From: Chloroflexota bacterium
Lineage (GTDB): Bacteria > Chloroflexota > Anaerolineae > Aggregatilineales > J027
Direction of reading: 5' to 3'
Length of the DNA: 64,000 nt
NCBI GenBank assembly: GCA_016234595.1
Contig: JACRBG010000043.1
Coordinates: forward strand, 124,001-188,000
Of the stretch, positions 54,547 to 63,599 are shown piece by piece. Every line of letters starts with the position of its first letter. Within the stretch, counting starts at the first letter, position 1. The translations under genes were made by a program, and so were the position numbers. The notes under the pieces were generated by a model. That model was not told the DNA's origin. It saw only the letters and a program-made list of their open reading frames with translations, and did no database searches.

Positions 54547-55470
54547 CTACCCAATAGGATCAGAGGATAGCACCGGACGAAGACCGTTATCGGCAAAACG
54601 GGCAAAAACCTCATTTGCCATCGCATCAAAATCAATTTCGGGATGAGCCACCGAGGAAGTGCAGTCCATCATAATCCGCAATTTAGCAACAATTTCGGGG
54701 CTACCTGCATAAAACCGCATCATCGAACTAACGGTCTCTAAAACACAATGACTTTTGGCTTGGCCCGCAATGTAGACCAAATCATGTGAAGCCACCATCT
54801 CCAAAAATGGAATATTGAGATTACCCATTGGGGTTTCCGAGACTTTGACCTCTGGCTCTAGGATAGAATAGTGTTCTGTTTTAGGAATCGAGCCTTTGGA
54901 AAGGAAAATAGGGGCACTTTGACGGGCCGCCGCGTGATAGGCAATCGCCTCATACAGCGTTGGGGTAATGGCATGACCGGGTGTGCCAATCATGGTATGA
55001 TACGGCCAAATCATCAATTGCTTTTTAGCATGTTCTTCCAATTGTTCCAAATAGTCCATTGACCACTCTTCTTCATAAAGGGGTGTCCAATGTCCGGCTT
55101 TGGCTTCGGCGCTGGTAATCACCGTAAAGGGTTCAGGATGACCGCCCCCACGATCCATCCACCATGTCGGGTAGAAGATTTGGACGGGCACATGGCTATC
55201 TAATGAAGCGGCAATCGTAGTGACTTGTCCAGTATGACGATAGAGCCATTCCACCGTTCGTTGCGTATCTTCGACCGCACCGGGGACACTTAAACTGCCA
55301 TCGGAATGAATAAAATCCACCTGTGGGTCAACCAATAACAACAAGATTCTAAATTCGTCATGCTTGGCGGGTGTAAAACCTGCGACCTGCCCCTCTAAAA
55401 CCGCTTGCAGTGTATTGGGTGGCATCAAACGGCCCACATTTTCAGGATGATAATAGGCTGGAAACGACAA
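54547..55470 (-). CDS. Nicotinamidase-like cysteine hydrolase (isochorismatase superfamily)
   Basis: Protein of 307 residues, larger than typical nicotinamidases (about 180-215). The catalytic Asp is in LLLVDPQVDFIHSDGSL and the Cys in AGQAKSHCVLETV. ASLDSHVP would give metal ligands, and WPYHTMIGTPGHAI resembles the nicotinamidase WPxH segment. It probably hydrolyses an amide such as nicotinamide; that and NAD salvage with the 51611-52981 product are inference. It is convergent with the DUF4236 gene. Confidence 0.83.
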   Translation of the reverse strand: MSFPAYYHPENVGRLMPPNTLQAVLEGQVAGFTPAKHDEFRILLLLVDPQVDFIHSDGSLSVPGAVEDTQRTVEWLYRHTGQVTTIAASLDSHVPVQIFYPTWWMDRGGGHPEPFTVITSAEAKAGHWTPLYEEEWSMDYLEQLEEHAKKQLMIWPYHTMIGTPGHAITPTLYEAIAYHAAARQSAPIFLSKGSIPKTEHYSILEPEVKVSETPMGNLNIPFLEMVASHDLVYIAGQAKSHCVLETVSSMMRFYAGSPEIVAKLRIMMDCTSSVAHPEIDFDAMANEVFARFADNGLRPVLSSDPIG

Positions 55471-55567
55471 CGTTCACCTCGTATTTTCAAAGTGGCGATC
55501 TTATGTGAGAATTATAATGGGTTTGAACTGAAACAACGACGTAACATTGGAATGGGAGCTAAAACAC

Positions 55568-56158
55568 ATGACCGACACGATTAAGTTGTATCATGTCTAT
55601 TCGAAATTACCCGTGTATGAGATTAAAGGCATCCAATGCCATGATATTCATATCAGTTGGTTTGTCAAAGATCGGGTTGAACCCCCCGCCCCGTATGAGA
55701 TTTTAATCAACCATTATGATCCGCAGGCGGGTCATGTCATCCATCCTCAAAACGCGGTCAAGGAACTCTTTACAATCGAAGAGGCCGATGCGTTTAGTGC
55801 CTATTTAACCCGCAGCAAAATTGATGCCACTCCAATTATCAAAGCCGCTGAACTCCCGATTGAAATGAATCGGGCTGGCTTTTTGGAATTTGCGGTTGGC
55901 GAAGCATCTGGGTTTTATCGCGCTTCCGAAGAGGATGACTACGATTTACCGTTCACGGTCTGGGGCTATTTTGACGCTAAAGACCAATATGTGGGGGCGT
56001 GGAGCGAAAAAGTAACCAATCCGGAGATTGACCGTACCCAAAAAATGTTGGAACAAGCTATTGCGCTGGGATTACGCAAAAAAGCTAAACCTGAAGCGTT
56101 GCGAGCCATTGCCCAACAGCTTGTAGAAAAAGGCTATCACGTCACTATCGGCAAATAA
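55568..56158 (+). CDS. Hypothetical protein, conserved family not recognised
   Basis: Soluble protein of 196 residues, no signal peptide or membrane segment. The ATG at 55568 has GGGAG about 9 nt upstream; an ATG seven codons earlier is possible. The sequence is rich in acidic and aromatic residues, and the last third is helical (ALRAIAQQLVEKGYHVTIGK), perhaps a small C-terminal module. I cannot assign a function. It stands alone, between divergent and convergent minus-strand genes, and ends in a hairpin. Confidence 0.65.
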   Translation: MTDTIKLYHVYSKLPVYEIKGIQCHDIHISWFVKDRVEPPAPYEILINHYDPQAGHVIHPQNAVKELFTIEEADAFSAYLTRSKIDATPIIKAAELPIEMNRAGFLEFAVGEASGFYRASEEDDYDLPFTVWGYFDAKDQYVGAWSEKVTNPEIDRTQKMLEQAIALGLRKKAKPEALRAIAQQLVEKGYHVTIGK

Positions 56159-56160
56159 AT

Positions 56161-56190
56161 AAAAAGGGCAGATTTATCACCTGCCCTACC
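56161..56190. terminator. Bidirectional hairpin terminator
   Basis: AGGGCAG pairs with CTGCCCT over a 9-nt loop (ATTTATCAC). It lies between convergent genes, with A and T runs flanking it; the sequence repeats that at 54513-54540. Confidence 0.75.
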
Positions 56191-56200
56191 TATTTAAGCC

Positions 56201-57118
56201 CTACTTGGTTTGATCTACTTTTGGCAAAATGTGCGCGATGACATCAGCATCATTCATTGGAGTAGGCACATCATGGAAAAGATGCCAATGTTCAGTGTGT
56301 TCAACCGTTGCGGCGGGCGCTAAATTGACCAATGGGCCAAGTGTTTCAACTTCGAGCATATCCACATCGGTATAAGTTTCAACGTTACTGCCTAAATCGG
56401 GATATTCCGCCCCTGCCACTACATCAAAACGTTTGACCAAGAGGGTATTATTGCGGACATAGGCCAGCCAACCCTGTGGCACATAGGTGCCAACTTTTTG
56501 CGAATGGGGATTATTGGAATCGTGCCGCAACATAATATATTCCGACCCCCACGTCCAACGCGGGTCAGCCATATCCGTATAGGCCCACAGAGTCAAGTGA
56601 CGGGTTGGCAACAAGTTGTCGGCATGTGAGCCAGAGGGTGGCAACGGGATAATGATTTTTCCACCGGGGGCCGTCACGCTTAGAGCCCAAACCGCCAAAT
56701 TGACAGACCACAGATTGGTATTACGCAGACGATGCGTCACTTGGACATGCGGTTGATCTGGCGACAGCGTTATATCTAATTCTTTTTGAATGCCTGTCGA
56801 GGTTTCAACAGGCTGAATAATACGGACAAAGCTGGTGTGGTCTTCAATCTGGATAGGGCTGTTATCTGGGGCATAGGTACGGGGCCTTTCTTCTGGCGCG
56901 TGCCACAACCGATGCCCCCCATAAATACGCCACTCGTTACCCCCTGTTTTACCAGCAAATTGGGCATATTCTTTCAGTAAATTTTCCTGACCGATGAACC
57001 CAAAGCGAATAATACGCGGCCCAACATCCCCCGTGACAATCAGCTCAATGTCGCGGTTCGCCAGCCGATAGCAATTCGGCCAACCTGCATACTGCACTTT
57101 TTCCAACCTTACACCCAT
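56201..57118 (-). CDS. DUF4380-like protein (galactose mutarotase-like fold suspected)
   Basis: Soluble protein of 305 residues. Its opening (YRLANRDIELIVTGDVGPRI) and GGHRLWHAPEERP segment match what I know as DUF4380, a family resembling aldose-1-epimerases in its beta-sandwich pattern. No function is established. No signal peptide is seen. Its first 10 nt overlap the end of the histidine kinase gene upstream on the same strand, so they are likely co-transcribed. Confidence 0.65.
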   Translation of the reverse strand: MGVRLEKVQYAGWPNCYRLANRDIELIVTGDVGPRIIRFGFIGQENLLKEYAQFAGKTGGNEWRIYGGHRLWHAPEERPRTYAPDNSPIQIEDHTSFVRIIQPVETSTGIQKELDITLSPDQPHVQVTHRLRNTNLWSVNLAVWALSVTAPGGKIIIPLPPSGSHADNLLPTRHLTLWAYTDMADPRWTWGSEYIMLRHDSNNPHSQKVGTYVPQGWLAYVRNNTLLVKRFDVVAGAEYPDLGSNVETYTDVDMLEVETLGPLVNLAPAATVEHTEHWHLFHDVPTPMNDADVIAHILPKVDQTK

Positions 57119-58371
57119 CCTTTTGGCAAGCTAATGGTTAAAGTCGCGCCTTGATTTTGTCCGGCGCTTTCGGCCCATACACGACCACGGTGAGCTTCGA
57201 GGACGGCCCTTGCAATTGAAAGGCCAAGCCCCATCCCACCATGACGGCGGGTCATATGATCTTCGACTTGATAAAATGGCTTAAAGATATTCTCTAAATC
57301 CCGTTCTGGAATACCCACTCCGTCATCCATGACACAAACCCATACTTCTTGCGGGCGGTCAATCACCTTGATTTGAATATGCCCATCTTGCGGCGTGAAC
57401 TTGACGGCATTATTCACAATGTTGGTCAAAGCCATCAGCACCAACGCCCGATCTGCGTAAACCACTACATCGGGATCAGGCGGCTGAAGGATCAGCGTTT
57501 GGTCATTGGCCGAGGCCATTGCCAAAACATCGCCCCGTACCAACTGCAGCAGGCTTCCCAACGACACCTCATCGCGCTGCAACTCGGAATCGCCAATTTT
57601 TAGGAAGCGCAGATTGGTCATGTCTTCAATCAGGTTTCGCATCTTAAGGGCGCTGTTTAAGACCGCATCGGCATGGTCGCCTAATTCACCCTGCGCTTCT
57701 TCTTTAAGAAAACTAGCATAGCCCAGAATGACCCCTAAGGGGGTGCGGAGTTCATGTGAGGCAATTGCGATAAAGTCGTTCTTCAGTTTATCCAATTGGC
57801 TCAATTCGGCGTTGGCTTTTTGTAGCTGATCGACCAATTCTGCTTTTTCGAGAGCGATAGCCGCCTGTGCTGCCAAAATCTCTAAATAATTCTGATCATC
57901 AGGTTCCCAATGGTCGCCAATTTTATTGACCGCCTCCAATGCCCCAATCACACGGTCTTTAATCCGCATGGGCACACCGAGGAGTGACCGGGTTTTGAAG
58001 CCGCTTTCGTCGTCCGTGTTACGATAGTGGCGGGGGTCTTGGCTGACATCATTGAGCAGGATAGCCTGATTTTCTTTAATGATATTGCCCGCGATGCTGC
58101 CTTCTAGTGGAACTGGAATTCGCACCAACGCATCGGCTTGGGCTGCCCCGGTTGGCATCGCCACAAAATGAAGCTCATTGGTATTACGATTCATCAAGAT
58201 GACCGATGCGGATTCGGCATTGAGGATTTCAGCGGTGGCATCCATCAATTGTGTTAAGATTTCCTCGGTAGAAAGGCTCGAATTTAAGATAAGGCTGACC
58301 TCAACCAAGCGGTTAAGGCTGCGTGTCGCTCTGGTTTGACGATCTTCGATGGATGGTGTCTGATTAGCCAT
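57109..58371 (-). CDS. GAF-domain sensor histidine kinase
   Basis: Cytoplasmic sensor kinase of about 420 residues. A GAF domain (about 20-175) is followed by a coiled-coil, HisKA with the phospho-acceptor in ASHELRTPLGVILGY, and HATPase_c with N box NIVNNAVKF, G1 box VMDDGVGIPERD and GGMGLGLSIA. No membrane segment is seen, so the ligand would be cytoplasmic. The ATG at 58371 is favoured; a GTG seven codons upstream is possible. No response regulator is adjacent; the single-domain regulator at 25041-25415 is the only one in the window. Confidence 0.93.
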   Translation of the reverse strand: MANQTPSIEDRQTRATRSLNRLVEVSLILNSSLSTEEILTQLMDATAEILNAESASVILMNRNTNELHFVAMPTGAAQADALVRIPVPLEGSIAGNIIKENQAILLNDVSQDPRHYRNTDDESGFKTRSLLGVPMRIKDRVIGALEAVNKIGDHWEPDDQNYLEILAAQAAIALEKAELVDQLQKANAELSQLDKLKNDFIAIASHELRTPLGVILGYASFLKEEAQGELGDHADAVLNSALKMRNLIEDMTNLRFLKIGDSELQRDEVSLGSLLQLVRGDVLAMASANDQTLILQPPDPDVVVYADRALVLMALTNIVNNAVKFTPQDGHIQIKVIDRPQEVWVCVMDDGVGIPERDLENIFKPFYQVEDHMTRRHGGMGLGLSIARAVLEAHRGRVWAESAGQNQGATLTISLPKGWV

Positions 58372-58540
58372 GACTTTTTCCAGTAACTTCACTTATTGAC
58401 GTGTGTTTCAGAAAACCCTGTCCCCCATCGCATAAATCTACTCAAATTCAGAAAATCGGGCAACTGACAACCCACTGATTTTGCTCAGAGTATAATTCTA
58501 ATAAAGCATAACCTCCACCATTTGATGAAAGACACTAACT

Positions 58541-59401
58541 ATGCCGTATCAAATTGTCGCTGCATCAGACGTGAATTTTGATGCCTACGTACAGGCTTTT
58601 AATGAAGCCTATGCGCATTATTTTGTGCATATCCAATTGACTCCCGCCAATTTAATGTCGCTGATTAAACGGGATGCGATTGATTTAACCTCTAGTGTTG
58701 CCACGCTTGATGAAACAGGGCGAGTCGTCGGGATGGCGATGTTGGCGATTCGGCCACCACGCAGTTGGGTGGGTGGGGTGGGGGTAGTGGAAGATCATCG
58801 CCAGCGGGGTCTGGCACGGAAAATGATGGTAACTCTCATCGAGAATGCCCGCCAAAAAGGACTGGCTGGTGTTGAATTGGAAGTGATTACCCAAAACACC
58901 AAAGCCTATAACCTTTATTGTGATTTAGGCTTCGAGATACAGCGGCGCTTGCTGATCATGGAACGACCTGCCGGAGATGCTACCATCCCAGAAGGTTATC
59001 TTGTTCGGGAGTGTAGCCCGTTAGAAGCCTTAGCATATTTTGACAAGTTCCATGACACCCCTAACGCATGGCAGCGGAGTCTCCCGGCCCTACAATCGTT
59101 TGCCATCAATAATTTGGAGGGGTGGGCAATTGCACGGAGAGAAACCCCAGCCCACGTCGTAGGTTATGCTGTGGGTTGGCCCAATGAAAACCATATCCAG
59201 TGGATGGATATTGCCATTGATCCCCAAGCCAATCAGCGGTCAGAAATTGGCATAGCCCTGTTAGCGTCGCTGCACCATGAATTGCCCACTGCGACAGGGG
59301 GCATTGTCAATTTAGGTGAACATGATGTCGCCGTTACCTCTTTTGAGGCTTTAGGTTATACCGAAGCTATGGCTCAATATGAAATGCGGCTAAAATTTTA
59401 G
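58541..59401 (+). CDS. Tandem GNAT acetyltransferase
   Basis: Protein of 286 residues with a clear GNAT domain in the first half: VGGVGVVEDHRQRGLARKMM is the acetyl-CoA-binding motif A, then NTKAYNLYCDLGFEIQRRL motif B. Residues about 150-286 look like a second, degenerate GNAT fold (AVGWPNENHIQWMDIAID, then FEALGYTEAM). Tandem GNATs occur in several bacteria; substrate unknown. It is divergent from the kinase and its stop overlaps the FHA gene by 4 nt. Confidence 0.85.
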   Translation: MPYQIVAASDVNFDAYVQAFNEAYAHYFVHIQLTPANLMSLIKRDAIDLTSSVATLDETGRVVGMAMLAIRPPRSWVGGVGVVEDHRQRGLARKMMVTLIENARQKGLAGVELEVITQNTKAYNLYCDLGFEIQRRLLIMERPAGDATIPEGYLVRECSPLEALAYFDKFHDTPNAWQRSLPALQSFAINNLEGWAIARRETPAHVVGYAVGWPNENHIQWMDIAIDPQANQRSEIGIALLASLHHELPTATGGIVNLGEHDVAVTSFEALGYTEAMAQYEMRLKF

Positions 59402-59868
59402 GGTGTTGGCTCATTGACAAAGCGCATAATGATTTTTAGGCGGCCTAATTCGATTTCATCCCCATCTCGTAGGGGGTAAAGTCGGTCGGGTTCTATCGGG
59501 ATTTGGTTCAACGACGACCCATTGGTGCTGCCTAAATCCTCTATATACAGTGCCCCTTCGCGCTTTATAATGGTGGCATGTTTTCTGGAAACGCCAGCAA
59601 TTTGCCCACCAAACGGTGTTAAATCCAAATCTGGCATAAAATTGGCGATAACATCCGAACGCCCCACCAGTGTGGTGTCTTTGACTTCAAAACTTAGGGT
59701 TGTGACCGTCTTACCCGGCCCACCAAATTGAAGCAATAGATAGTGTGGTGCGGGGTCGAGTTGGGGATTGGTTAAACTAGGATGCAAGCCGGGTTCAGGA
59801 ATCTCAACTGCGGACTTGTCGGATTTGCCGAGTAGCGATGTTTGGCGTTGACGGGGTTCAGAAGTCAC
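59398..59868 (-). CDS. FHA domain protein
   Basis: Phosphothreonine-binding protein of 156 residues. The FHA domain fills residues about 60-150 (TLVGRSDVIANFMPD, GVSRKHATIIKR, LGSTNGSSLNQ). The N-terminal 45 residues are disordered and may be the phosphorylated region, as in GarA-like proteins; this is speculation. GTG start with GGAGAG 6 nt upstream. The neighbour at 59985 is divergent. Confidence 0.9.
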   Translation of the reverse strand: MTSEPRQRQTSLLGKSDKSAVEIPEPGLHPSLTNPQLDPAPHYLLLQFGGPGKTVTTLSFEVKDTTLVGRSDVIANFMPDLDLTPFGGQIAGVSRKHATIIKREGALYIEDLGSTNGSSLNQIPIEPDRLYPLRDGDEIELGRLKIIMRFVNEPTP

Positions 59869-59984
59869 GGCATTCTCTCCCTAAGCCTACAAACCATGCC
59901 TGATGATAATAGGTGCAGTCACAAGTGGTAAATTTTGGATAACAACCATTTCAACGAACATGATTCTAACTGTTTCTAAACTTT

Positions 59985-61163
59985 ATGCAAACATTAAAAC
60001 AACTTCTTAAAAAATATAGGTGGGGGCTCGTAGGCCTTGTCCTTGTGCTGGGTGGCGTCTTTTTTGCCCTTAACCGAGATCATAACCAACAAGTAAAAGA
60101 GGAGCGCCAAACTACCCCCACTCTGTTGAGCCATGCCTTTGAGCCAGCCGCTTTGTTATCACAGGCGGCTATCTGGCATCCTGCCAATGACAATGCCTTG
60201 ATCTATCAACCCTATGACACGGGAACCGAGGCCATCCGCTATTTTTGGATGGAGGGTGTGCCGCGCCAATGGGATGCTTTTCCAATCAGCAGCCGTGACG
60301 ACAGTGCCCATCTCGTTTGGCTGAATACGGATGGCAAGCTCTGGTATAGTCAAATCAACCCCGATGGTAGCCGAAAGCTATTAGCCCTCAACCTTGCCCC
60401 CAATGAGGTACAGGCAATGGTCGCTACACGGTCTCCCAATGGAAGTTTGGTCATTGCGTGGCAAAAGACAAACAACACATTAGGGGTCATTTTGATTGAT
60501 GCATTAGGGCGAAAACTTGCTGAACAAACCCTTGTACCCAACGCCACCCATTTTGATTTGACGGGCGATCCGGCAGGTGGGCTTTACCTTGTGTGGGCTA
60601 CGACACCCCAAGCTGGGCAACGCAGGGTATCAGCTTTGCCATTCACCACCGACACAATTGGCACAATTGATGTAGACCAAGCCAGCTATTTTGATTTGCC
60701 GATTCCAGCTAGCGACTGGCTTGATACGGTGCGAATTTTGGTGGATGATGAATGGGTCTATCTGATTTGGGGAATTAACACGGCCACAAGTCCAGAGGTC
60801 ACGACATTTGAGTTCAGGCCGCTTCTGAAAGCAGATATTCGCCCCCATGAGTTCCTGCCTAATTCAGTCCAAGCGCCACTTGTGTTATCCACGAGTGGCA
60901 TACCAGTGCCATTACGTTGGGCTGGCCGAGTTCAAAATTGGGACGTGGCGGGTGCCCAGTTTGCATTGACAGCCTATTTTGATAACCAATGGACAGCCGT
61001 GTTGGTTAATTTTGCCAATGGTGCGTATACCGGATATGAAAATCTGTCTGATGTTCCTGCCAACGCCAGCCAACCCCGCATCATGATTACGAACGGGCAA
61101 CAGGTAGTCGCATGGGTGCGCATTAATTCCGACGGGCAGTTAATTCAGGAAATCCATCCCTAA
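59985..61163 (+). CDS. Membrane-anchored protein, possible beta-propeller, unknown function
   Basis: Protein of 392 residues with one N-terminal hydrophobic anchor (about 14-30) and the remainder outside. The body has repeated beta-strand patterns with recurring LVWLNTDGKLWYSQINPDG and VWATTPQAG segments, which suggests a propeller, but no named motif was found. No enzyme signature. It precedes the solute-binding protein gene by 94 nt on the same strand, so they may be expressed together. Confidence 0.62.
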   Translation: MQTLKQLLKKYRWGLVGLVLVLGGVFFALNRDHNQQVKEERQTTPTLLSHAFEPAALLSQAAIWHPANDNALIYQPYDTGTEAIRYFWMEGVPRQWDAFPISSRDDSAHLVWLNTDGKLWYSQINPDGSRKLLALNLAPNEVQAMVATRSPNGSLVIAWQKTNNTLGVILIDALGRKLAEQTLVPNATHFDLTGDPAGGLYLVWATTPQAGQRRVSALPFTTDTIGTIDVDQASYFDLPIPASDWLDTVRILVDDEWVYLIWGINTATSPEVTTFEFRPLLKADIRPHEFLPNSVQAPLVLSTSGIPVPLRWAGRVQNWDVAGAQFALTAYFDNQWTAVLVNFANGAYTGYENLSDVPANASQPRIMITNGQQVVAWVRINSDGQLIQEIHP

Positions 61164-61257
61164 GACCGATTTGCGTAGGTTAAACACATAGCTTTTAACA
61201 AAAAGTGGCGATTATAATAGCCGACTCGTGGCGTATAACCCTATTGATAAGAGGTAG

Positions 61258-62931
61258 ATGGTGATTAAGCGTGGTATTTTTATTATCCTAATGTGTATGG
61301 TCGCCGGGGCATCTTTATGGCCTGCCCGCGCCCAAGAAAGCAACAATTCTGTGGTCGTTGCGATGCAGCCACCAGTAGATTTGGAAGCAGCAACGATTTC
61401 TCGGTTTGACGAAAATAAGCGCGATTTGCTGGAAAATTTATTCGTCGGCCTCACTCGTTTTAATGCTAGCAGCGGTCAAATTGAACCCTATTTGGCAAAA
61501 GCGTGGGCGGTGAGCGCCGATGGCCTGACATGGACATTCAATTTGCGCGACGACATTCAATGGGTCGAAGTACGCGGCGGTGAATCAAGTGTGGTACGTC
61601 CAGTGGTGGCAGGGGATGTCGTTTTTGCAATTCAACGGGCCTGTGACCCCAATCGCCCTTCACCCGTGACCAGTAATATGGCAATTATCGTGGGTTGTCG
61701 TGAAGTGGCGACGGCACTCAATAGCTGGGAAATTACCCAAGACGTGCTTGACCAACGCATCGGGGTTAAGGCTCTAGATGACCAGACAGTTGAGTTTAAG
61801 TTGCTATTCCCTGCGGCCTATTTCTTGACTCTGACGGCCCTGCCCGAATTTCGCCCCTTGCCAGCCGAACGAGCCATTGGCAACACCCCTTGGCCCTTAG
61901 GGACAGACATCCTAACCAGTGGGGCATGGGTGGTCAAAGCGTGGGACGCCTCACAAATGAGTCTTGAAGCGAATCCGTTTTGGCCTTTGGAACGCACAGG
62001 TAATCTGGACAGCGTGACAGTTCGGTTTGATGTGGGACCGGATGTATTGGCAAGCCAATTTTCCAATGGAGATGTGGCGATTGCGCGGGCCGATGCACTT
62101 ACCACAGCTTCGATTGGGGCTACCGATGCATCATTGGTCAAAACCACTGAAGGCGAAACGCTGACCCTATTGGGGTTTAGTTTGGAGTATCCCGACCTAA
62201 ACAATCCTCTGCTGCGGCGTGCCCTAGCTCTTGCCATTGACCATGACTATATCGCGCAGAATGTGGTAGTCGGGGATGCAAAATTTCTAGCCGCAACCCG
62301 TTTTACCCCGCGCAATGTTATTGCTGCCCCCAGTGCGCCCGGTGCAGGTTTTGACCCCGTTGCGGCCCAACAACTTTTGGCCGATTCTGGTCATGCTGGC
62401 TGTGCTTTTTCGCAGCGCCTCAGTGTCGCCGTCGAAAATGATGCGATTGCAACCTTGATTGCTCAATTAACCATTCAACAATGGCAAATTAATCTCGGTT
62501 GCCCCGACGGAACCTTTGAATTGGTGGTACTGACCCGCCAAGAAGTCGTCAATGATGCCCATGCTAATATTGATTTTAGCGACGAACAAACCCGCCATCC
62601 GATTTGGCTGATTACATGGAGCGCTGATTACCCCGACGCCAATGCGTGGACAGCCGATGCGTTACATTGTCAATTTGGTTACTTGCGTGTTGGACGGGCC
62701 TGCGATAACACCGATACACTCTTTGACCAAGCGGGTCTGAACAGCGACATTCGTGCCCGGTTGGATGCTTATACCCGCGCCGAAACCGATCTTTTTGGGC
62801 CAAGCGGAAGTTTCCCGGTCATTCCCATTATCATGACTAGTCAAAGTCGTATCCAACAAAAATGGCTCAGTGGGGTCGCTAGTTATGGCCCATTCCAATT
62901 TGACCGTTGGGTTGCCAATCAGAGTGAGTAG
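61258..62931 (+). CDS. ABC transporter solute-binding protein, family 5 (DppA/OppA type)
   Basis: Extracellular binding protein of 557 residues. The signal peptide is about 1-24 (ending ARAQ). The family-5 core is shown by LFVGLTRFNASSGQIEPYLA, AWAVSADGLTWTFNLRDD and WTADALHCQFGY. GTG start. Peptides, nickel or oligosaccharides are known ligands; not assignable here. No permease or ATPase gene is adjacent, so it may share an unlinked transporter. A terminator follows. Confidence 0.92.
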   Translation: MVIKRGIFIILMCMVAGASLWPARAQESNNSVVVAMQPPVDLEAATISRFDENKRDLLENLFVGLTRFNASSGQIEPYLAKAWAVSADGLTWTFNLRDDIQWVEVRGGESSVVRPVVAGDVVFAIQRACDPNRPSPVTSNMAIIVGCREVATALNSWEITQDVLDQRIGVKALDDQTVEFKLLFPAAYFLTLTALPEFRPLPAERAIGNTPWPLGTDILTSGAWVVKAWDASQMSLEANPFWPLERTGNLDSVTVRFDVGPDVLASQFSNGDVAIARADALTTASIGATDASLVKTTEGETLTLLGFSLEYPDLNNPLLRRALALAIDHDYIAQNVVVGDAKFLAATRFTPRNVIAAPSAPGAGFDPVAAQQLLADSGHAGCAFSQRLSVAVENDAIATLIAQLTIQQWQINLGCPDGTFELVVLTRQEVVNDAHANIDFSDEQTRHPIWLITWSADYPDANAWTADALHCQFGYLRVGRACDNTDTLFDQAGLNSDIRARLDAYTRAETDLFGPSGSFPVIPIIMTSQSRIQQKWLSGVASYGPFQFDRWVANQSE

Positions 62932-62940
62932 TTTAGAGGA

Positions 62941-62968
62941 GGGGCATCGTATTAGGATGTCCCTTTTT
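62941..62968 (+). terminator. Rho-independent terminator after the solute-binding protein gene
   Basis: GGGGCATC pairs with GATGTCCC (one G-T pair, 7-nt loop), followed by TTTTT. Confidence 0.82.
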
Positions 62969-62980
62969 GATTGGTTCTAA

Positions 62981-63361
62981 TTAAACATCTTCTGAAATAT
63001 CATAATCATCGTCACTAATTTCGTGATAGGGATTATCCCCTTCACCCGGAATATCCTCACCGGAATCATCTTGCAATGGCACAGGTGGGGTTACAATATT
63101 GCCATCTGTGCTGGTAGTACGAATTGTTGGATGCATCCCAGTTGCACGTTTGGGACGATCCTGTGATTCTTTTTTCTTGGCAGGATCGAGGATTTCTGCC
63201 TCAACTAAATTCACTAATGAATAACCTTTTGATAGTTGCCCGATTTCCCGGTCCGGTACAACAACATCCCCAAACTGCTGTGTCTTTTCACGATGCAGTG
63301 AAATGTCCTCACTAGACTCGGAGGATTCGGGGGTCAGCAGATTGCTAAATGCTTCAGACAT
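62981..63361 (-). CDS. Acidic, probably disordered protein of unknown function
   Basis: Protein of 126 residues with no recognised domain. It is rich in Ser, Asp and Glu; the end is strongly acidic (EISDDDYDISEDV). The middle is basic for a short stretch (PAKKKESQDRPKRATG). Low complexity suggests disorder. It starts with ATG after AGGGGG. Nearest neighbour upstream on the minus strand is dnaJ, ended by a terminator, so this is a separate unit. Confidence 0.5.
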   Translation of the reverse strand: MSEAFSNLLTPESSESSEDISLHREKTQQFGDVVVPDREIGQLSKGYSLVNLVEAEILDPAKKKESQDRPKRATGMHPTIRTTSTDGNIVTPPVPLQDDSGEDIPGEGDNPYHEISDDDYDISEDV

Positions 63362-63535
63362 ACCATGCCCCCTGAGACATATTCATAATGTGCAACAGTC
63401 CACTTTGCTCTACCGATAAAAATGACTGTGCAGATGAGTGTACCACCTTTACGCTAATATGCCCAAACTTTTTTACTTCAAATTGGTGAGATTCGACTTG
63501 CTTGTTATAGCAAGCCCATATCCAAGCCATAAACA

Positions 63536-63572
63536 AAAAAGGATATGCCCTTGTTAACGGGGTATATCCTTT
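63536..63572 (-). terminator. Rho-independent terminator after the dnaJ-like gene
   Basis: AAAGGATATGCCC pairs with GGGGTATATCCTTT over an 8-nt loop; the minus strand then runs into a T tract (CCTTTTTTGTTT). It ends the DnaJ-like gene. Confidence 0.85.
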
Positions 63573-63599
63573 AATCTATGTGTTAACCAATGATTTACT

